This document shows positions 19,598 through 28,744 of a DNA stretch of 64,000 nucleotides, piece after piece. Numbering within the stretch: position 1 is the first letter of the stretch; the number at the start of each line of letters is the position of its first letter. The stretch is from Nocardiopsis sp. N85 (GTDB lineage: Bacteria; Actinomycetota; Actinomycetes; Streptosporangiales; Streptosporangiaceae): the NCBI RefSeq assembly GCF_028882275.1, contig NZ_JARBUT010000003.1, positions 248,001 to 312,000 of the forward strand, in the 5' to 3' direction. Made by a program: the position numbers and the translations under genes. Below the pieces are notes generated by a model. The model worked only from the letters and a program-made list of their open reading frames with translations, was not told the origin of the DNA and made no database searches.

Positions 19598-21799
19598 TCA
19601 GGCCCGGGCCGGCACGGACGCCGGGACCGTGCCCAGCACCACCAGGTCGGTCCACAGGGCACGGACCCGTCCCAGGGAGTAGGCCCCGATCACCTCCGCG
19701 CGGGCGCGTTCGGCCTCCTCCTCGAACCGCCCCTCCCGCACGACCGCGTGGATCGCCTCCGCCATCGCCACGGCGTCGTCGTGGATCCAGTGCGGGTCGT
19801 AGATCGTGTCCGCGCCGGGCCACGGCAGCAGGGCGGGCACCCCGCCGGAGGCGGCGCACTCGGCCGGGGCCAGGTGGAACGACTCGTCGTCACTGGTGGA
19901 GAGCATGAACCCGACCCGACGCAGCCAGGTGGAGACGTCGGGACCGAACGGGTCGAAGACCACGGCCCCGGCCAACGCCTCCTCGCGCTGGACCCGCCGG
20001 TAGACGCGCTCGAAGTAGGCGCGCTCCTCGGGACGGTTCCAGATCCACCAGTAGTCCCAGGGCTGTTTGGTCTTGATCGACATCGTGTAGCGGGGGTCCA
20101 TGCGCCGCAGCTCGGCGAGCACGTCCAGACCCCGGTCCATCCGCTTGCGGGAGGGCGCGATGCCGATCATGCCCAGCGAGTACTCGGCGCCCGGGAGCTT
20201 GGGCCGGGCGAGCTGTTCGTCGTCCACCCAGTTGGGGACCACCACGACCTTGTCGGCGGGCCAACCGGTGATCTCCCGGGTGAGGTCGGCGTAATGGGGG
20301 CTGACGCACACCACGGCGTCGACCTTGTCGATGTCGAGCCGGCGCGGCCACTCCGCGTACAGCTCGAACCGGTGCAGGCGGACGATGAGCCGCTGGTCGG
20401 GTCGCTTCCACTTGGCGTAGAACAGGGCGTTGGGACCGCACCACTCGCAGATGACCACGTCGGCCCAACCGGCGAGTTCCCGGGACCGGTACTGGTCGTG
20501 GGTGCCCAGGCCCTCCCACTCGTCGATGCGGACCTCCAGGCCCGGAAGCGAGGACAGGTACTCGGCGAGTCGGGTGAAGAACTTCATGTCGTGCCCGGCC
20601 ACGACCACCTTGAGCGGGCGTTCGGGGTCGGCCCCGGTGGGGACCGGCGGCAGCGCCTCGGTGAGGTATCCGCGCAGCCGTTCGGCGGCCCGCTCCAGCG
20701 TGTGCTCCCCCGCGGCGGCCCGGCAGCGGGCGGCGGCGTCGGCGTACACGGAGCGGTCGTGGTAGGCCCGGGCGACGACCTCGGCGACAGAGTCCAGGTC
20801 GGCCCCGGCGAACAGCGGGTAATCGGAACCCAGGAGGGCCTCGTGCATGGGAGTGCGGTTGAGGACCACCGGCAGTCCGAGCGCTCCCAGCTCCAGGACC
20901 TTGGTGGACAGTTCCAGGCTGGCGTCCATGGAGGGGTCGCGCCAGGACAGGCCGAAGTCGCATTCGGCGGAGGCCCGCAGGGCGTCGGCGCGCGCCATGC
21001 CGCCCCGCCAGTCCACGCCGGGGGTGCCCTCCAGGGCCTTGCGCATGCGCTTGGACCAGTCGGCGGGATCGGCGTGGATCTTGTCGCCGATCATCACGAG
21101 TTCGGACTCCACGCCCCGGCGTTCCAGGGCGGCGGGCAGCCCCGTCATCTCCAGGGTGTTCCAGGCCTGGGCGAACTTGCCGGTGTAGGCCAGTCGGGCA
21201 CGTGCGTGCACCTGCCCGTCGGCGCGGGCGTCCTCGGGGACCACCACGACGGGCGGGAACAGCACCGAGCGGCCGCAGGCGGCGGGCACCGACGATTCCA
21301 GGAAGGCCCGAAGTTCCTCGGTCTGGCAGAGCAGGAACCGGGAGGCCAGGGAGATCTCGGTGAGTTCGGCGACGGTGGTGGCGGTGAGACCGTCGACACC
21401 GTGGGGGAAGTCGGTGAGGTAGGTCCACAGCCGTCCGGCCAGGGACTCCTCCTGGGCGGCCAGCCCGGCCAGGCGGCGGCCGCGCACGACGACCAGGTCG
21501 AAGGGGCGGCGTTCGTGCCGGGCGACCATCAGGGAGACGGCCTGCTCGGGGGTGAGCCCGCGCGGTCCGGCGTCCGGGACCAGTGCGTCCTCGTAGGGGC
21601 GCAGCAGGTGGACCCCGGGCACGGTGGCGAGCGGCGCGATGAGCCGGTCGGTGCGCACGGGGGCCTTGAGCAGGAGGGTGACCTCGCATCCGGCGGCGGC
21701 CAGGGCCTGCGCCATCGACTGTGCCCAGATCGCGGAACCGTCGATGATGTTCAGGTCCACGTCCCCGTACAAGAGTGCGCGCGGAGGAGGTGTGCTCAC
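19598..21799 (-). CDS. Large two-domain glycosyltransferase
   Basis: A 733-residue protein that appears to hold two GT-B-type glycosyltransferase units. The first spans about 1-390 (ALLYGDVDLNIIDGSAIW start; later KVLELGALGLPVVLNR, typical of GT4 donor sites). The second spans about 400-733 (VVVAGHDMKFF start; VPNWVDDEQL and a C-terminal GVPALLPWPGAD donor loop). No membrane segment is seen. The GTG at 21799 is chosen for AAGGGAAG just upstream. It probably adds two sugars, or polymerises, in the surface polysaccharide made with the wecB/wecC products; the second half could also be non-catalytic. It is the last gene of the leftward run starting at wecB. Confidence 0.82.
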   Translation of the reverse strand: MSTPPPRALLYGDVDLNIIDGSAIWAQSMAQALAAAGCEVTLLLKAPVRTDRLIAPLATVPGVHLLRPYEDALVPDAGPRGLTPEQAVSLMVARHERRPFDLVVVRGRRLAGLAAQEESLAGRLWTYLTDFPHGVDGLTATTVAELTEISLASRFLLCQTEELRAFLESSVPAACGRSVLFPPVVVVPEDARADGQVHARARLAYTGKFAQAWNTLEMTGLPAALERRGVESELVMIGDKIHADPADWSKRMRKALEGTPGVDWRGGMARADALRASAECDFGLSWRDPSMDASLELSTKVLELGALGLPVVLNRTPMHEALLGSDYPLFAGADLDSVAEVVARAYHDRSVYADAAARCRAAAGEHTLERAAERLRGYLTEALPPVPTGADPERPLKVVVAGHDMKFFTRLAEYLSSLPGLEVRIDEWEGLGTHDQYRSRELAGWADVVICEWCGPNALFYAKWKRPDQRLIVRLHRFELYAEWPRRLDIDKVDAVVCVSPHYADLTREITGWPADKVVVVPNWVDDEQLARPKLPGAEYSLGMIGIAPSRKRMDRGLDVLAELRRMDPRYTMSIKTKQPWDYWWIWNRPEERAYFERVYRRVQREEALAGAVVFDPFGPDVSTWLRRVGFMLSTSDDESFHLAPAECAASGGVPALLPWPGADTIYDPHWIHDDAVAMAEAIHAVVREGRFEEEAERARAEVIGAYSLGRVRALWTDLVVLGTVPASVPARA

Positions 21800-21857
21800 G
21801 TTCTTCCCTTCGAATGCTTGCGGGTGGCCCGTGCCGGGCGGGCGGTGCGGTCGGCGA

Positions 21858-23615
21858 TCAACCGACGGCACCGGTCGAGGCGTCCGCCGCGTTGTGGGCG
21901 GGCCCTTGGGCGTTCCCGTCGGTCCCGGGCCCGTGGTCGGGTCCCAGGGCCAGGAGACGGGTGCCGCGACGGTTCCACTCCGCCGGGTTCCAGCCGCGCC
22001 GCACCAGGGCGGTGCGGGCCAGCTCCGGTGTCAGGGAACTGACGAAAACATACTGCTCGCCGGTGGGACGGTCGAAGAAGCCCCGCTCCCCCACCTCGGC
22101 GGCGGGACCGGTGGCGGCGGTCCCAACGGCGTCTGCGTCGGAGCACTCCACCGCGCAGACCAGGTCGGCGAGGCGGTCCGGTCCGATAGGGCCGGACCAC
22201 AGGTGCGACCAGGGCGCGGTGGCGCGTTCGGCCAGCACCGCCCACCGGTCGGGGCCCAGGCCGCCGACACGGGAGGGGCGCTCGCCGGCGCGGGTCAGCT
22301 CTTCGAGGGTGTCCGGAGTGCTGAACCGGGCGGTGCGCACGGTGACGCCTTCGGCGCGCAGACGTTGGAGTCCGGGCAGTCGGCCGGCCGTGTCGGGGAC
22401 GACCACCTCGGCCGGGCGCAGCCTGGAGGCGAGCAGGGCGTCGGCCAGGTCCGCGGCCTCGGCCTCCCCCGCCGGGTCGGCCAGGACGGCGACGGCGCGG
22501 CCGCGCAGCGGCAGTTCGGGGCCCGGGGTGCCGGGCGGGAAGTCCAGTCCGCCGAGGATCTCGGCGAGCCGGACCGGGGTGGCCTCGCGCAGGAAGACCT
22601 CGCGGAGCATGGTGCGCTGCTCGTCGGCGGTGAGCGCGGTGGCGCGCATCCGCGGCACGGCGACGGAGATCCCCTCGACCGCCCCGGTCTCCTCGGCGAC
22701 CGGGTCGTGGGCGACGAAGCGGGTGCCGCAGGCCTGGGCACGGTGGCGCAGGGCCTCGGTGGAGGGTCCGTGTGCGGGGATGACGGCGACGTGGGCCGCG
22801 CGGAGGGCGTCGGCCAGGTCGGGGGCGTCGGCGTCGACCACGCCGGCCCCGAGCCCGTTGAGGGTGTCGGGGACGGGCACGGCCGGGGTGTCACGGACGA
22901 ACACGGCCTCGGGACCCTCGGCGAGGTCGGCGGCGACCGGGTTGAACAGGTGTAGGGGCACGCCCGCGTCGCCCCGGTGGATCCGGTCGAAGTCCAGGGC
23001 CCGCAACCCCGGCGCGGTGGGCGCGTCGTCGAGCAGCAGGGTGGGGATGCCCCGGGACGCGGCGGATTCCAGGACCCAGTGCAGGGCGCGGGTGCGGTCG
23101 GCCGCGGCGGGGTCGCCGACGTGCGCCCACGGCGAGCCCGGGGCCGCGGCGGAGGCGGAGACCAGGACGAGGTCGACGTCGACGCCGTCCATGACGATCT
23201 GGGAGTCGTGCGGTCGCAGGGGCACCGGCCGGATGTAGGGGTCCAGAGCCCGCTGGACGGCGGGGCCGACGATGGTGGCGACGACGAGCAGTTCCGAGGC
23301 GCCGCCGACGGCACCGGCCAGGAGACGGGCCTCCTGACGGTCGGCGTCGAAGGAGCGGATCGGTTCGGCTCCGCGACGGCGCTGCTCGCTGTGGTTGGTG
23401 GTGCCGCTGCGCCGCCAGAGACGGTAGAGGTCCCGGGGGAGGCGGACCAGGGAACGGCCGGGCTTCTTGGCCGCGGCGGTGAGCGCCCGGCCCACCTGGA
23501 GCGACGTGGAGTCCTCCAGTGCGGACAGGCGGGCGCGAGCCTCCTGAAGCTGGGCCTCGCGTTCGGCCAGCGCCTGCCTGAGCTGTTCGGTCTGGCTCTG
23601 TTCACGCCGTTTCAC
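21858..23615 (-). CDS. Hypothetical coiled-coil protein of the polysaccharide cluster
   Basis: A 585-residue protein I cannot assign. Residues 1-45 form a coiled coil (Arg/Glu/Gln/Leu heptads), followed by a basic stretch (about 50-70) and several alpha/beta segments that look like Rossmann-type folds (VVATIVG, VDLVLVSAS, IPTLLLDD, VAVLADPA). Such proteins often accompany glycosyltransferases, with the coiled coil as an oligomerisation or scaffold element, so a glycosyltransferase-like or carbohydrate-binding role is plausible. It lies 58 bases upstream of the two-domain transferase on the same strand. ATG start at 23615. Confidence 0.72.
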   Translation of the reverse strand: MKRREQSQTEQLRQALAEREAQLQEARARLSALEDSTSLQVGRALTAAAKKPGRSLVRLPRDLYRLWRRSGTTNHSEQRRRGAEPIRSFDADRQEARLLAGAVGGASELLVVATIVGPAVQRALDPYIRPVPLRPHDSQIVMDGVDVDLVLVSASAAAPGSPWAHVGDPAAADRTRALHWVLESAASRGIPTLLLDDAPTAPGLRALDFDRIHRGDAGVPLHLFNPVAADLAEGPEAVFVRDTPAVPVPDTLNGLGAGVVDADAPDLADALRAAHVAVIPAHGPSTEALRHRAQACGTRFVAHDPVAEETGAVEGISVAVPRMRATALTADEQRTMLREVFLREATPVRLAEILGGLDFPPGTPGPELPLRGRAVAVLADPAGEAEAADLADALLASRLRPAEVVVPDTAGRLPGLQRLRAEGVTVRTARFSTPDTLEELTRAGERPSRVGGLGPDRWAVLAERATAPWSHLWSGPIGPDRLADLVCAVECSDADAVGTAATGPAAEVGERGFFDRPTGEQYVFVSSLTPELARTALVRRGWNPAEWNRRGTRLLALGPDHGPGTDGNAQGPAHNAADASTGAVG

Positions 23616-23790
23616 GGTCTGCCACCTTGTGTTCGGATCGGATCGGCGGAACCGTCGGGTTCGCCGTGCGGCCGGGCCACGACGGTGACGGGTACGGCCT
23701 CCGGCGGGTGCCGGGACGGGTCCGGATGCCCTTGGCGAGCCGTGTCGCGGACTCGTGGGACGCGTTCGGTGGTGTCTTCTGATGGGACAT
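23602..23790 (-). CDS. Possible small protein (62 aa), second of a tandem pair
   Basis: A 62-codon frame starting MSHQKTPPN, with AGGTGA ending five bases before the ATG, and overlapping the start of the 585-residue gene by 14 bases. The layout looks like a coupled small gene, but codon use is not strongly high-GC at third positions and the protein is Arg/Pro-rich with no domain, so coding is uncertain. Confidence 0.3.
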   Translation of the reverse strand: MSHQKTPPNASHESATRLAKGIRTRPGTRRRPYPSPSWPGRTANPTVPPIRSEHKVADRETA

Positions 23791-23795
23791 GGGGC

Positions 23796-23984
23796 TCACC
23801 TGCCCCTCTGTGGGGGAACGGTACCCCCGAAAGGGCGAATAACGGTGCATTCACCCTTCCTGTGTCGCATCGGGTCATCGGTGGAACGTTGCTCCGAACA
23901 CGGTCGAGGGGCCGCCCCGGTGCCGAGGGCGTCGGCGGGGGGTCGGGGAGCGGGGGCTCTTCGAGGAGGAACGGGGTGGGACAT
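23796..23984 (-). CDS. Possible small protein (62 aa), first of a tandem pair
   Basis: A 62-codon frame starting MSHPVPPRR. Its ribosome-binding site would be AGGTGA, which is also the last codon and stop of wecB; its own stop lies in another AGGTGA before the next small frame. The use of rare codons (AGA, CGA, ATT, CCT) argues against strong coding. It is recorded because position and spacing suggest translational coupling. Confidence 0.3.
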   Translation of the reverse strand: MSHPVPPRRAPAPRPPADALGTGAAPRPCSEQRSTDDPMRHRKGECTVIRPFGGTVPPQRGR

Positions 23985-23988
23985 GGGA

Positions 23989-25110
23989 TCACCTGGACCA
24001 CTGGGAGAGGACGGCGGCGACGCGCTCACCGGCGCGGCCGTCCCACAGGGGCGGGGTCGTGTCGAGGAGTGCCTCGGATTCCCGACCTTGGAGGACCTTG
24101 GTGACGGTCTGGAGCAGGTCGGACTCCGTGACGAGCCGGTTGGTGCCGTGGGTGATGGTGATGGGGCGTTCGGTGTTGGGGCGCAGGGTCAGGCAGGGCA
24201 CCCCCAGGACGGTGGTCTCCTCCTGCACACCGCCGGAATCGGTGACGACCGCGGCGGCGCCGCGCACGAGGGCGACGAAGTCGAGGTAGCCCAGGGGCTC
24301 CAGCAGGTGGACCCGGGGGTGGTCACCGAGTCCGGCGCGCTCGAAGGCCGCCTTGCCGCGGGGGTGCACCGGCATGACCACGTCGACGAGATCGGCGATC
24401 TCGTGGAGGCGGGCGACCAGGCGGGCGACGGTGTCGGGGTCGTCGACGTTGGCCGGACGGTGCAGGGTGGCGGCGATGTAGCGCTCGGGCAGGTCCACGC
24501 GTTCGCGCAGGGCGGCCACGTCGAACCGGTCGAGGTTGGCGAGCAGGGTGTCGATCATGGGGTTGCCGACCAGGTGCACCCGGTCCGGGGAGACGCCCTC
24601 CGCCGCCAGGTGGCCGATCGCCTCCGGGGAGGTGGCGAAGCACAGGTCGCTGAGCTGGTCGGTGACCCGCCGGTTGATCTCCTCCGGCATGGTGTCGTCG
24701 AAGGAGCGCAGACCGGCCTCCACGTGCGCCACGGGGATGTGGAGCTTGGCGGCGACCAGGGCGGCGGCGATCGTGGAGTTGACGTCACCGTAGACGACGA
24801 CGATGCCGGGGGCGCGCGCGACGAACTCCCGTTCCAGGCCGACCATGAGAGCGGCGGTCTGGGCCGCGTGCGAACCCGATCCCACGCCGAGGTCGACGTC
24901 GGGGGTGGGCAGGCCCAGGTCGCGGAAGAACACCGCGGACATGCGGTCGTCGTAGTGCTGGCCGGTGTGGACGACCGCCTGGTGGGCGCCGCGACGGCGC
25001 AGGGCGGAGACGACGGGGGCGGCCTTGACGAAGTTGGGGCGGGCACCGACGATGTGCACGATCGTGGTGTCCCGACTCCCCAAGGGAGCGCTCGCTGCCA
25101 CGGCTCTCAT
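23989..25110 (-). CDS. wecB: UDP-N-acetylglucosamine 2-epimerase (non-hydrolysing)
   Basis: A 373-residue enzyme that interconverts UDP-GlcNAc and UDP-ManNAc. GARPNFVKAAP at 22-32 is the family's N-terminal signature; HTGQHYDDRMS, HVEAGLRS, GNPMIDT, the HRPANVDD loop and TDSGGVQEE follow in the expected order. Length is typical. With wecC (27116-28513) it forms the route to UDP-ManNAcA, used in teichuronic-type or other acidic surface polymers. ATG at 25110. The stop codon is part of an AGGTGA sequence that could serve as ribosome-binding site for the small frame downstream. Confidence 0.95.
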   Translation of the reverse strand: MRAVAASAPLGSRDTTIVHIVGARPNFVKAAPVVSALRRRGAHQAVVHTGQHYDDRMSAVFFRDLGLPTPDVDLGVGSGSHAAQTAALMVGLEREFVARAPGIVVVYGDVNSTIAAALVAAKLHIPVAHVEAGLRSFDDTMPEEINRRVTDQLSDLCFATSPEAIGHLAAEGVSPDRVHLVGNPMIDTLLANLDRFDVAALRERVDLPERYIAATLHRPANVDDPDTVARLVARLHEIADLVDVVMPVHPRGKAAFERAGLGDHPRVHLLEPLGYLDFVALVRGAAAVVTDSGGVQEETTVLGVPCLTLRPNTERPITITHGTNRLVTESDLLQTVTKVLQGRESEALLDTTPPLWDGRAGERVAAVLSQWSR

Positions 25111-25248
25111 GTCTCCTTCTGCTCGTTGGGCGGCCCCACCGGCTCGGTGGGGCCGCGGCGATCGGAGGGACGTTCCTCGCCGGCCCGTCCCGTCCGTGTC
25201 GCCGTGGTGTCACCGCCCGGCCACATCCACATGGTTGGGTGACTGACC

Positions 25249-27054
25249 GTGCATGACATCCGTGTTTCCGAAGTGACCCGCCCCCGGACCCGCAGGCTGC
25301 GGGCGGTGACGTTCACCGCGTCGTCGGCCTGGCGCCACCTGCGCTCCGATCCCGCCCGGGCACCGCTGCTCGCGCTGCGGCTGATGCCGGGCCCGATCCG
25401 GCGCGCGGCGCGCGGTACGGCCACCCGCGTGGGTGGTCCGGCCCGCGCCTACGCCCTGTGGGACGAGGGCCGGCGGACCGAGGCGCGCGAGGCGGTGCTC
25501 GCCGCGTCGGCCGGTGCCGGTCCCCGTCGGGTGGGGCGCCTGGTGGCGGCCTGTCTGGCCGCCGGGGACGCGCAGACCGCCCGCGAACTGCTCGAACGGC
25601 TTCCGGAGGGTCCGGTCCGCGACCGGGCCGCCCATCGGACGGATCTGGCCACGGGGCGGGCCGTCATAGCGTCCTCGTCCCCGTCGCCCGTCCCTCACGG
25701 GATCACGTTAACCCGAGGCGCGCCAACGCGACCCGACGACACGGTGAACGCTCGGCGACCGGAAACCACGGCGGATGAACGTTCCGCATCGGCTGCCGAA
25801 GGGCCCGTGGACGGGGCGGGTGTGCGCGTCCTGCACCTGGTCACCAACGCGCTGCCGCACACCAACGCCGGGTACACCCAGCGCACCCATCGCATCGCCG
25901 TCGCCCAGCGCGAGGCGGGCATGGACGTGCACGTGGTCACCCGGGTCGGCCACCCCCTCGACAAGGGGAGCACGGACGCCCGGACGCTGGTGCGGGTGGA
26001 CGGCGTCGCCTACCACCGGCTGCTGCCCTGGACCGCCCCGGCCGGCCCGGAGGAGGAGCTGGCCGTCGGGTTGCGGATGGCGTCGGAGCTGGTGGAACGG
26101 TTGCGTCCGAACGTGCTGCACGCCGCGAGCAACCATCACAACGCCCGGTTGGCGCTGGCCCTCGGTGAACGGTTCGGCCTGCCCGTGGTGTACGAGGTGC
26201 GGGGTTTCCTGGAGGAGTCGTGGCTGTCGCGCGACCCGTCCCGGAGCGTGGACGACGCCTTCTACCGGGCCGAGCGGAAGAGCGAGACGGAGTGCATGCT
26301 CGCCGCCGACCTGGTGGTGACGCTGGGCGAGGCGATGCGCGCCGACATCGAGGCCCGGGGGGTGCCGCGCGAGCGGTTGCTGGTGGTGCCCAACGCGGTG
26401 GACGCTTCGTTCCTGGAACCGTTGCCCTCGGGGACGGGGGTGCGTGAGGCGTGGGGCATCGGCCCGGAGGAGTTCGTGGTGGGGACCACGACCAGCTGCT
26501 TCGGCTACGAGGGTCTGGACACCCTGTTGGCGGCGGTCGCGGAACTGCGCTCCCGGGGGGAGTCGGCGCACGCGCTGATCGTGGGCGACGGCCCGGAGCT
26601 GCCCGCCCTGCGGGCCCTGGCCGAGGAGCTGGGACTGACGGGGGTCGCCCATTTCCCGGGGCGGGTGCCGGCGGACCGGGTCCGCGAACACCACGCGGCG
26701 ATGGACGTGTTCGCGGTGCCACGGCGCGACGACAGGGTGTGCCGAGTGGTGACACCACTGAAACCGGTCGAGGCGATGGCCGGAAGGTTGCCGGTTGTGG
26801 CCAGTGATCTTCCGGCTCTGCGAGAGATCGTGGAACCTGGGGTGACCGGAGAGTTAATTCCTCCGGGCGAATCGGCAGGTCTAGCTGATGCTCTGACAAA
26901 ACTCGCTTACAGTCATGAAAAGCGAGAGGCCTACGGTCTCGCAGGTCGCAGCCTTGTGGGCAAGGACCGTACCTGGACCGGGGCCGTATACCGCTATGAC
27001 CATGCGTATCGGGCTCTTATCCGGAAAATGTCCGAACCAGGCCATATCCCGTGA
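25249..27054 (+). CDS. GT4-family glycosyltransferase with extra N-terminal region and two TTA codons
   Basis: A 601-residue transferase. Residues about 195-590 form a GT-B fold with the GT4 signature: HTNAGYTQRTH acceptor loop, VVPNAVD and a donor site ending MAGRLPVVASDLPAL...EPGVTGELIPPG. Residues 1-150 are an Arg/Ala-rich helical region, possibly TPR-like, joined by a low-GC linker of about 50 residues. Two leucines are encoded by TTA (25708-25710 and 26854-26856), rare in such genomes and read by bldA tRNA in streptomycetes. Base composition falls in the last 280 bases. The GTG at 25249 is used; the 138-base gap to wecB holds divergent promoters. Confidence 0.88.
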   Translation: MHDIRVSEVTRPRTRRLRAVTFTASSAWRHLRSDPARAPLLALRLMPGPIRRAARGTATRVGGPARAYALWDEGRRTEAREAVLAASAGAGPRRVGRLVAACLAAGDAQTARELLERLPEGPVRDRAAHRTDLATGRAVIASSSPSPVPHGITLTRGAPTRPDDTVNARRPETTADERSASAAEGPVDGAGVRVLHLVTNALPHTNAGYTQRTHRIAVAQREAGMDVHVVTRVGHPLDKGSTDARTLVRVDGVAYHRLLPWTAPAGPEEELAVGLRMASELVERLRPNVLHAASNHHNARLALALGERFGLPVVYEVRGFLEESWLSRDPSRSVDDAFYRAERKSETECMLAADLVVTLGEAMRADIEARGVPRERLLVVPNAVDASFLEPLPSGTGVREAWGIGPEEFVVGTTTSCFGYEGLDTLLAAVAELRSRGESAHALIVGDGPELPALRALAEELGLTGVAHFPGRVPADRVREHHAAMDVFAVPRRDDRVCRVVTPLKPVEAMAGRLPVVASDLPALREIVEPGVTGELIPPGESAGLADALTKLAYSHEKREAYGLAGRSLVGKDRTWTGAVYRYDHAYRALIRKMSEPGHIP

Positions 27055-27115
27055 TCGTGGACAACGGCTACCTACACTCGGACGTCTCAAGCAGTGACGT
27101 TCTCGGCCGTCCTCG

Positions 27116-28513
27116 ATGAAGTGCGCCCGTTCACGAAATGAATGCGAGTGTGACCACGAAGTGGATGCCGCAGCTTCCAACCCAGTCCCTGCACCCGAGC
27201 AGCCCGCCGCGGCGGTCGGCGACCTCGTCATCATCGGTCTCGGTTACGTCGGCCTTCCCTTGGCCGCCGCAGCCTCCTCGGCCGGTCTGAAGGTCACCGG
27301 ACTCGACGTGAACGAACGCGTCGTCGACGGTCTCAACAACGCTGTGTCGCACGTGGACGACCTGTCCGGTGACGACGTGCGCGCGATGCTGGACCGCGGT
27401 TTCCGGGCGGAGACGGATGCGTCGGTCCTGGGCACCGCGCGGACCATCGTCATCTGCGTGCCCACGCCGCTGTCCCCGGAGGGCGGCCCGGACCTGGGCG
27501 CGGTGACCTCCGCGGCCAGGTCGATCGCCGCCCACCTGAGCCCGGGCACCCTGGTGATCCTGGAGTCGACCACCTACCCGGGCACCACCGAGGAGGTCGT
27601 GCGTCCGCTCCTGGAGGAGTCCGGCCTGGTCGCCGGAGCCGACTTCCACCTGGCCTTCTCGCCCGAGCGCATCGACCCGGGCAACCCGACCTTCGGCGTG
27701 GTCAACACGCCCAAGGTCGTGGGCGGCCTGACGCCCGAGTGCGGTGAGGCGGCGGCCGCGTTCTACGGCCGGTTCGTGAACACGGTGGTCCGCGCACGCG
27801 GCACCCGCGAGGCCGAGATGGCCAAGCTGCTGGAGAACACCTACCGGCACGTCAACATCGCCCTGGTCAACGAGATGGCCATCTTCTGCCAGGAGCTGGG
27901 CGTCGACCTGTGGGACTCGATCGCCGCGGCGGCCACCAAGCCGTTCGGCTTCCAGGCCTTCTACCCGGGGCCGGGCGTGGGCGGGCACTGCATCCCCATC
28001 GACCCGAACTACCTGTCGTACAAGGTCAAGACCCTGGGATACCCGTTCCGGTTCGTGGAGCTGGCCCAGGAGATCAACGGTCGGATGCCGTCCTACGTCA
28101 TCCAACGCGCGCAGGAACTGCTCAACGAGTCCGGTCTGGCGCTGTCGCGGTCCAAGGTGCTGCTCCTCGGCGTGACCTACAAGGCCGACATCGCCGACCA
28201 GCGCGAATCGCCGGCCCGCCCGGTGGCCCGCAAGCTGCTCGCCAAGGGCGCCACCCTGACCTACCACGACCCCCACGTGGACTCCTGGCAGGTCGACGGC
28301 ACCGACGTGGAGCGGTCCACCGACCTGGACCGGGCGCTGGCCGAGGCCGACCTCACGATCCTGCTCACCGACCACGGCGAGTACCGGCCCAAGCGGTTGG
28401 AGGAGTACGCGCGGTTGCTCCTGGACACCCGTGGCGTACTGCGTCGTGCGCACCCGGACGAGTCCCCGGCGGCTCCCTCGCGGGCCCGCCGTGAAGGGAT
28501 CGAGGTCCTCTAG
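27116..28513 (+). CDS. wecC: UDP-N-acetyl-D-mannosaminuronate dehydrogenase (WecC-type nucleotide-sugar dehydrogenase)
   Basis: A 465-residue NAD-dependent dehydrogenase that oxidises a UDP-sugar twice at C6. The NAD-binding GLGYVGLPLA is at 41-50, followed by the middle domain (SPERIDPGN) and the catalytic Cys292 in GVGGHCIPIDP. The C-terminal UDP-binding domain includes GVTYKADIADQRESP. These features favour the WecC/TviB group over UDP-glucose dehydrogenase, and the nearby wecB supports UDP-ManNAc as substrate. The start is uncertain: ATG 27116 is the longest; GTG 27161 would remove a 15-residue Cys-containing leader, and neither has a clear ribosome-binding site. Confidence 0.9.
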   Translation: MKCARSRNECECDHEVDAAASNPVPAPEQPAAAVGDLVIIGLGYVGLPLAAAASSAGLKVTGLDVNERVVDGLNNAVSHVDDLSGDDVRAMLDRGFRAETDASVLGTARTIVICVPTPLSPEGGPDLGAVTSAARSIAAHLSPGTLVILESTTYPGTTEEVVRPLLEESGLVAGADFHLAFSPERIDPGNPTFGVVNTPKVVGGLTPECGEAAAAFYGRFVNTVVRARGTREAEMAKLLENTYRHVNIALVNEMAIFCQELGVDLWDSIAAAATKPFGFQAFYPGPGVGGHCIPIDPNYLSYKVKTLGYPFRFVELAQEINGRMPSYVIQRAQELLNESGLALSRSKVLLLGVTYKADIADQRESPARPVARKLLAKGATLTYHDPHVDSWQVDGTDVERSTDLDRALAEADLTILLTDHGEYRPKRLEEYARLLLDTRGVLRRAHPDESPAAPSRARREGIEVL

Positions 28514-28533
28514 GCACGGCCGGACCCATCGAG

Positions 28534-28570
28534 GGCACGTCGTCGGACACCCGGTGTCCGATGGCGTGCC
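28534..28570 (+). terminator. Hairpin terminator after wecC
   Basis: Nested stem: GGCACG / CGTGCC outside and TCGGACAC / GTGTCCGA inside with a CCG loop, 21 bases past the wecC stop and followed by TTCGTGCG. Confidence 0.6.
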
Positions 28571-28744
28571 TTCGTGCGTTCACATTCCATCACGTGAAGG
28601 TTCACCGGCTCCATGCCGACAGTCCACCCCACCGACCTTTGCGTGTTTCCGCCACTGAATACCGTGTCGCATAGCCGGTACCGCTTCCCAAAAGCGGATC
28701 ATCTTCTCAGATGCGTCATACCGGCGACACAGGTAGGTGAGTTG

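Noticed and set aside
18719..22042. Long open frame on the plus strand overlapping the histidine kinase and glycosyltransferase
   Set aside because: Produced by high GC at third positions. The real genes in other frames have clear motifs.
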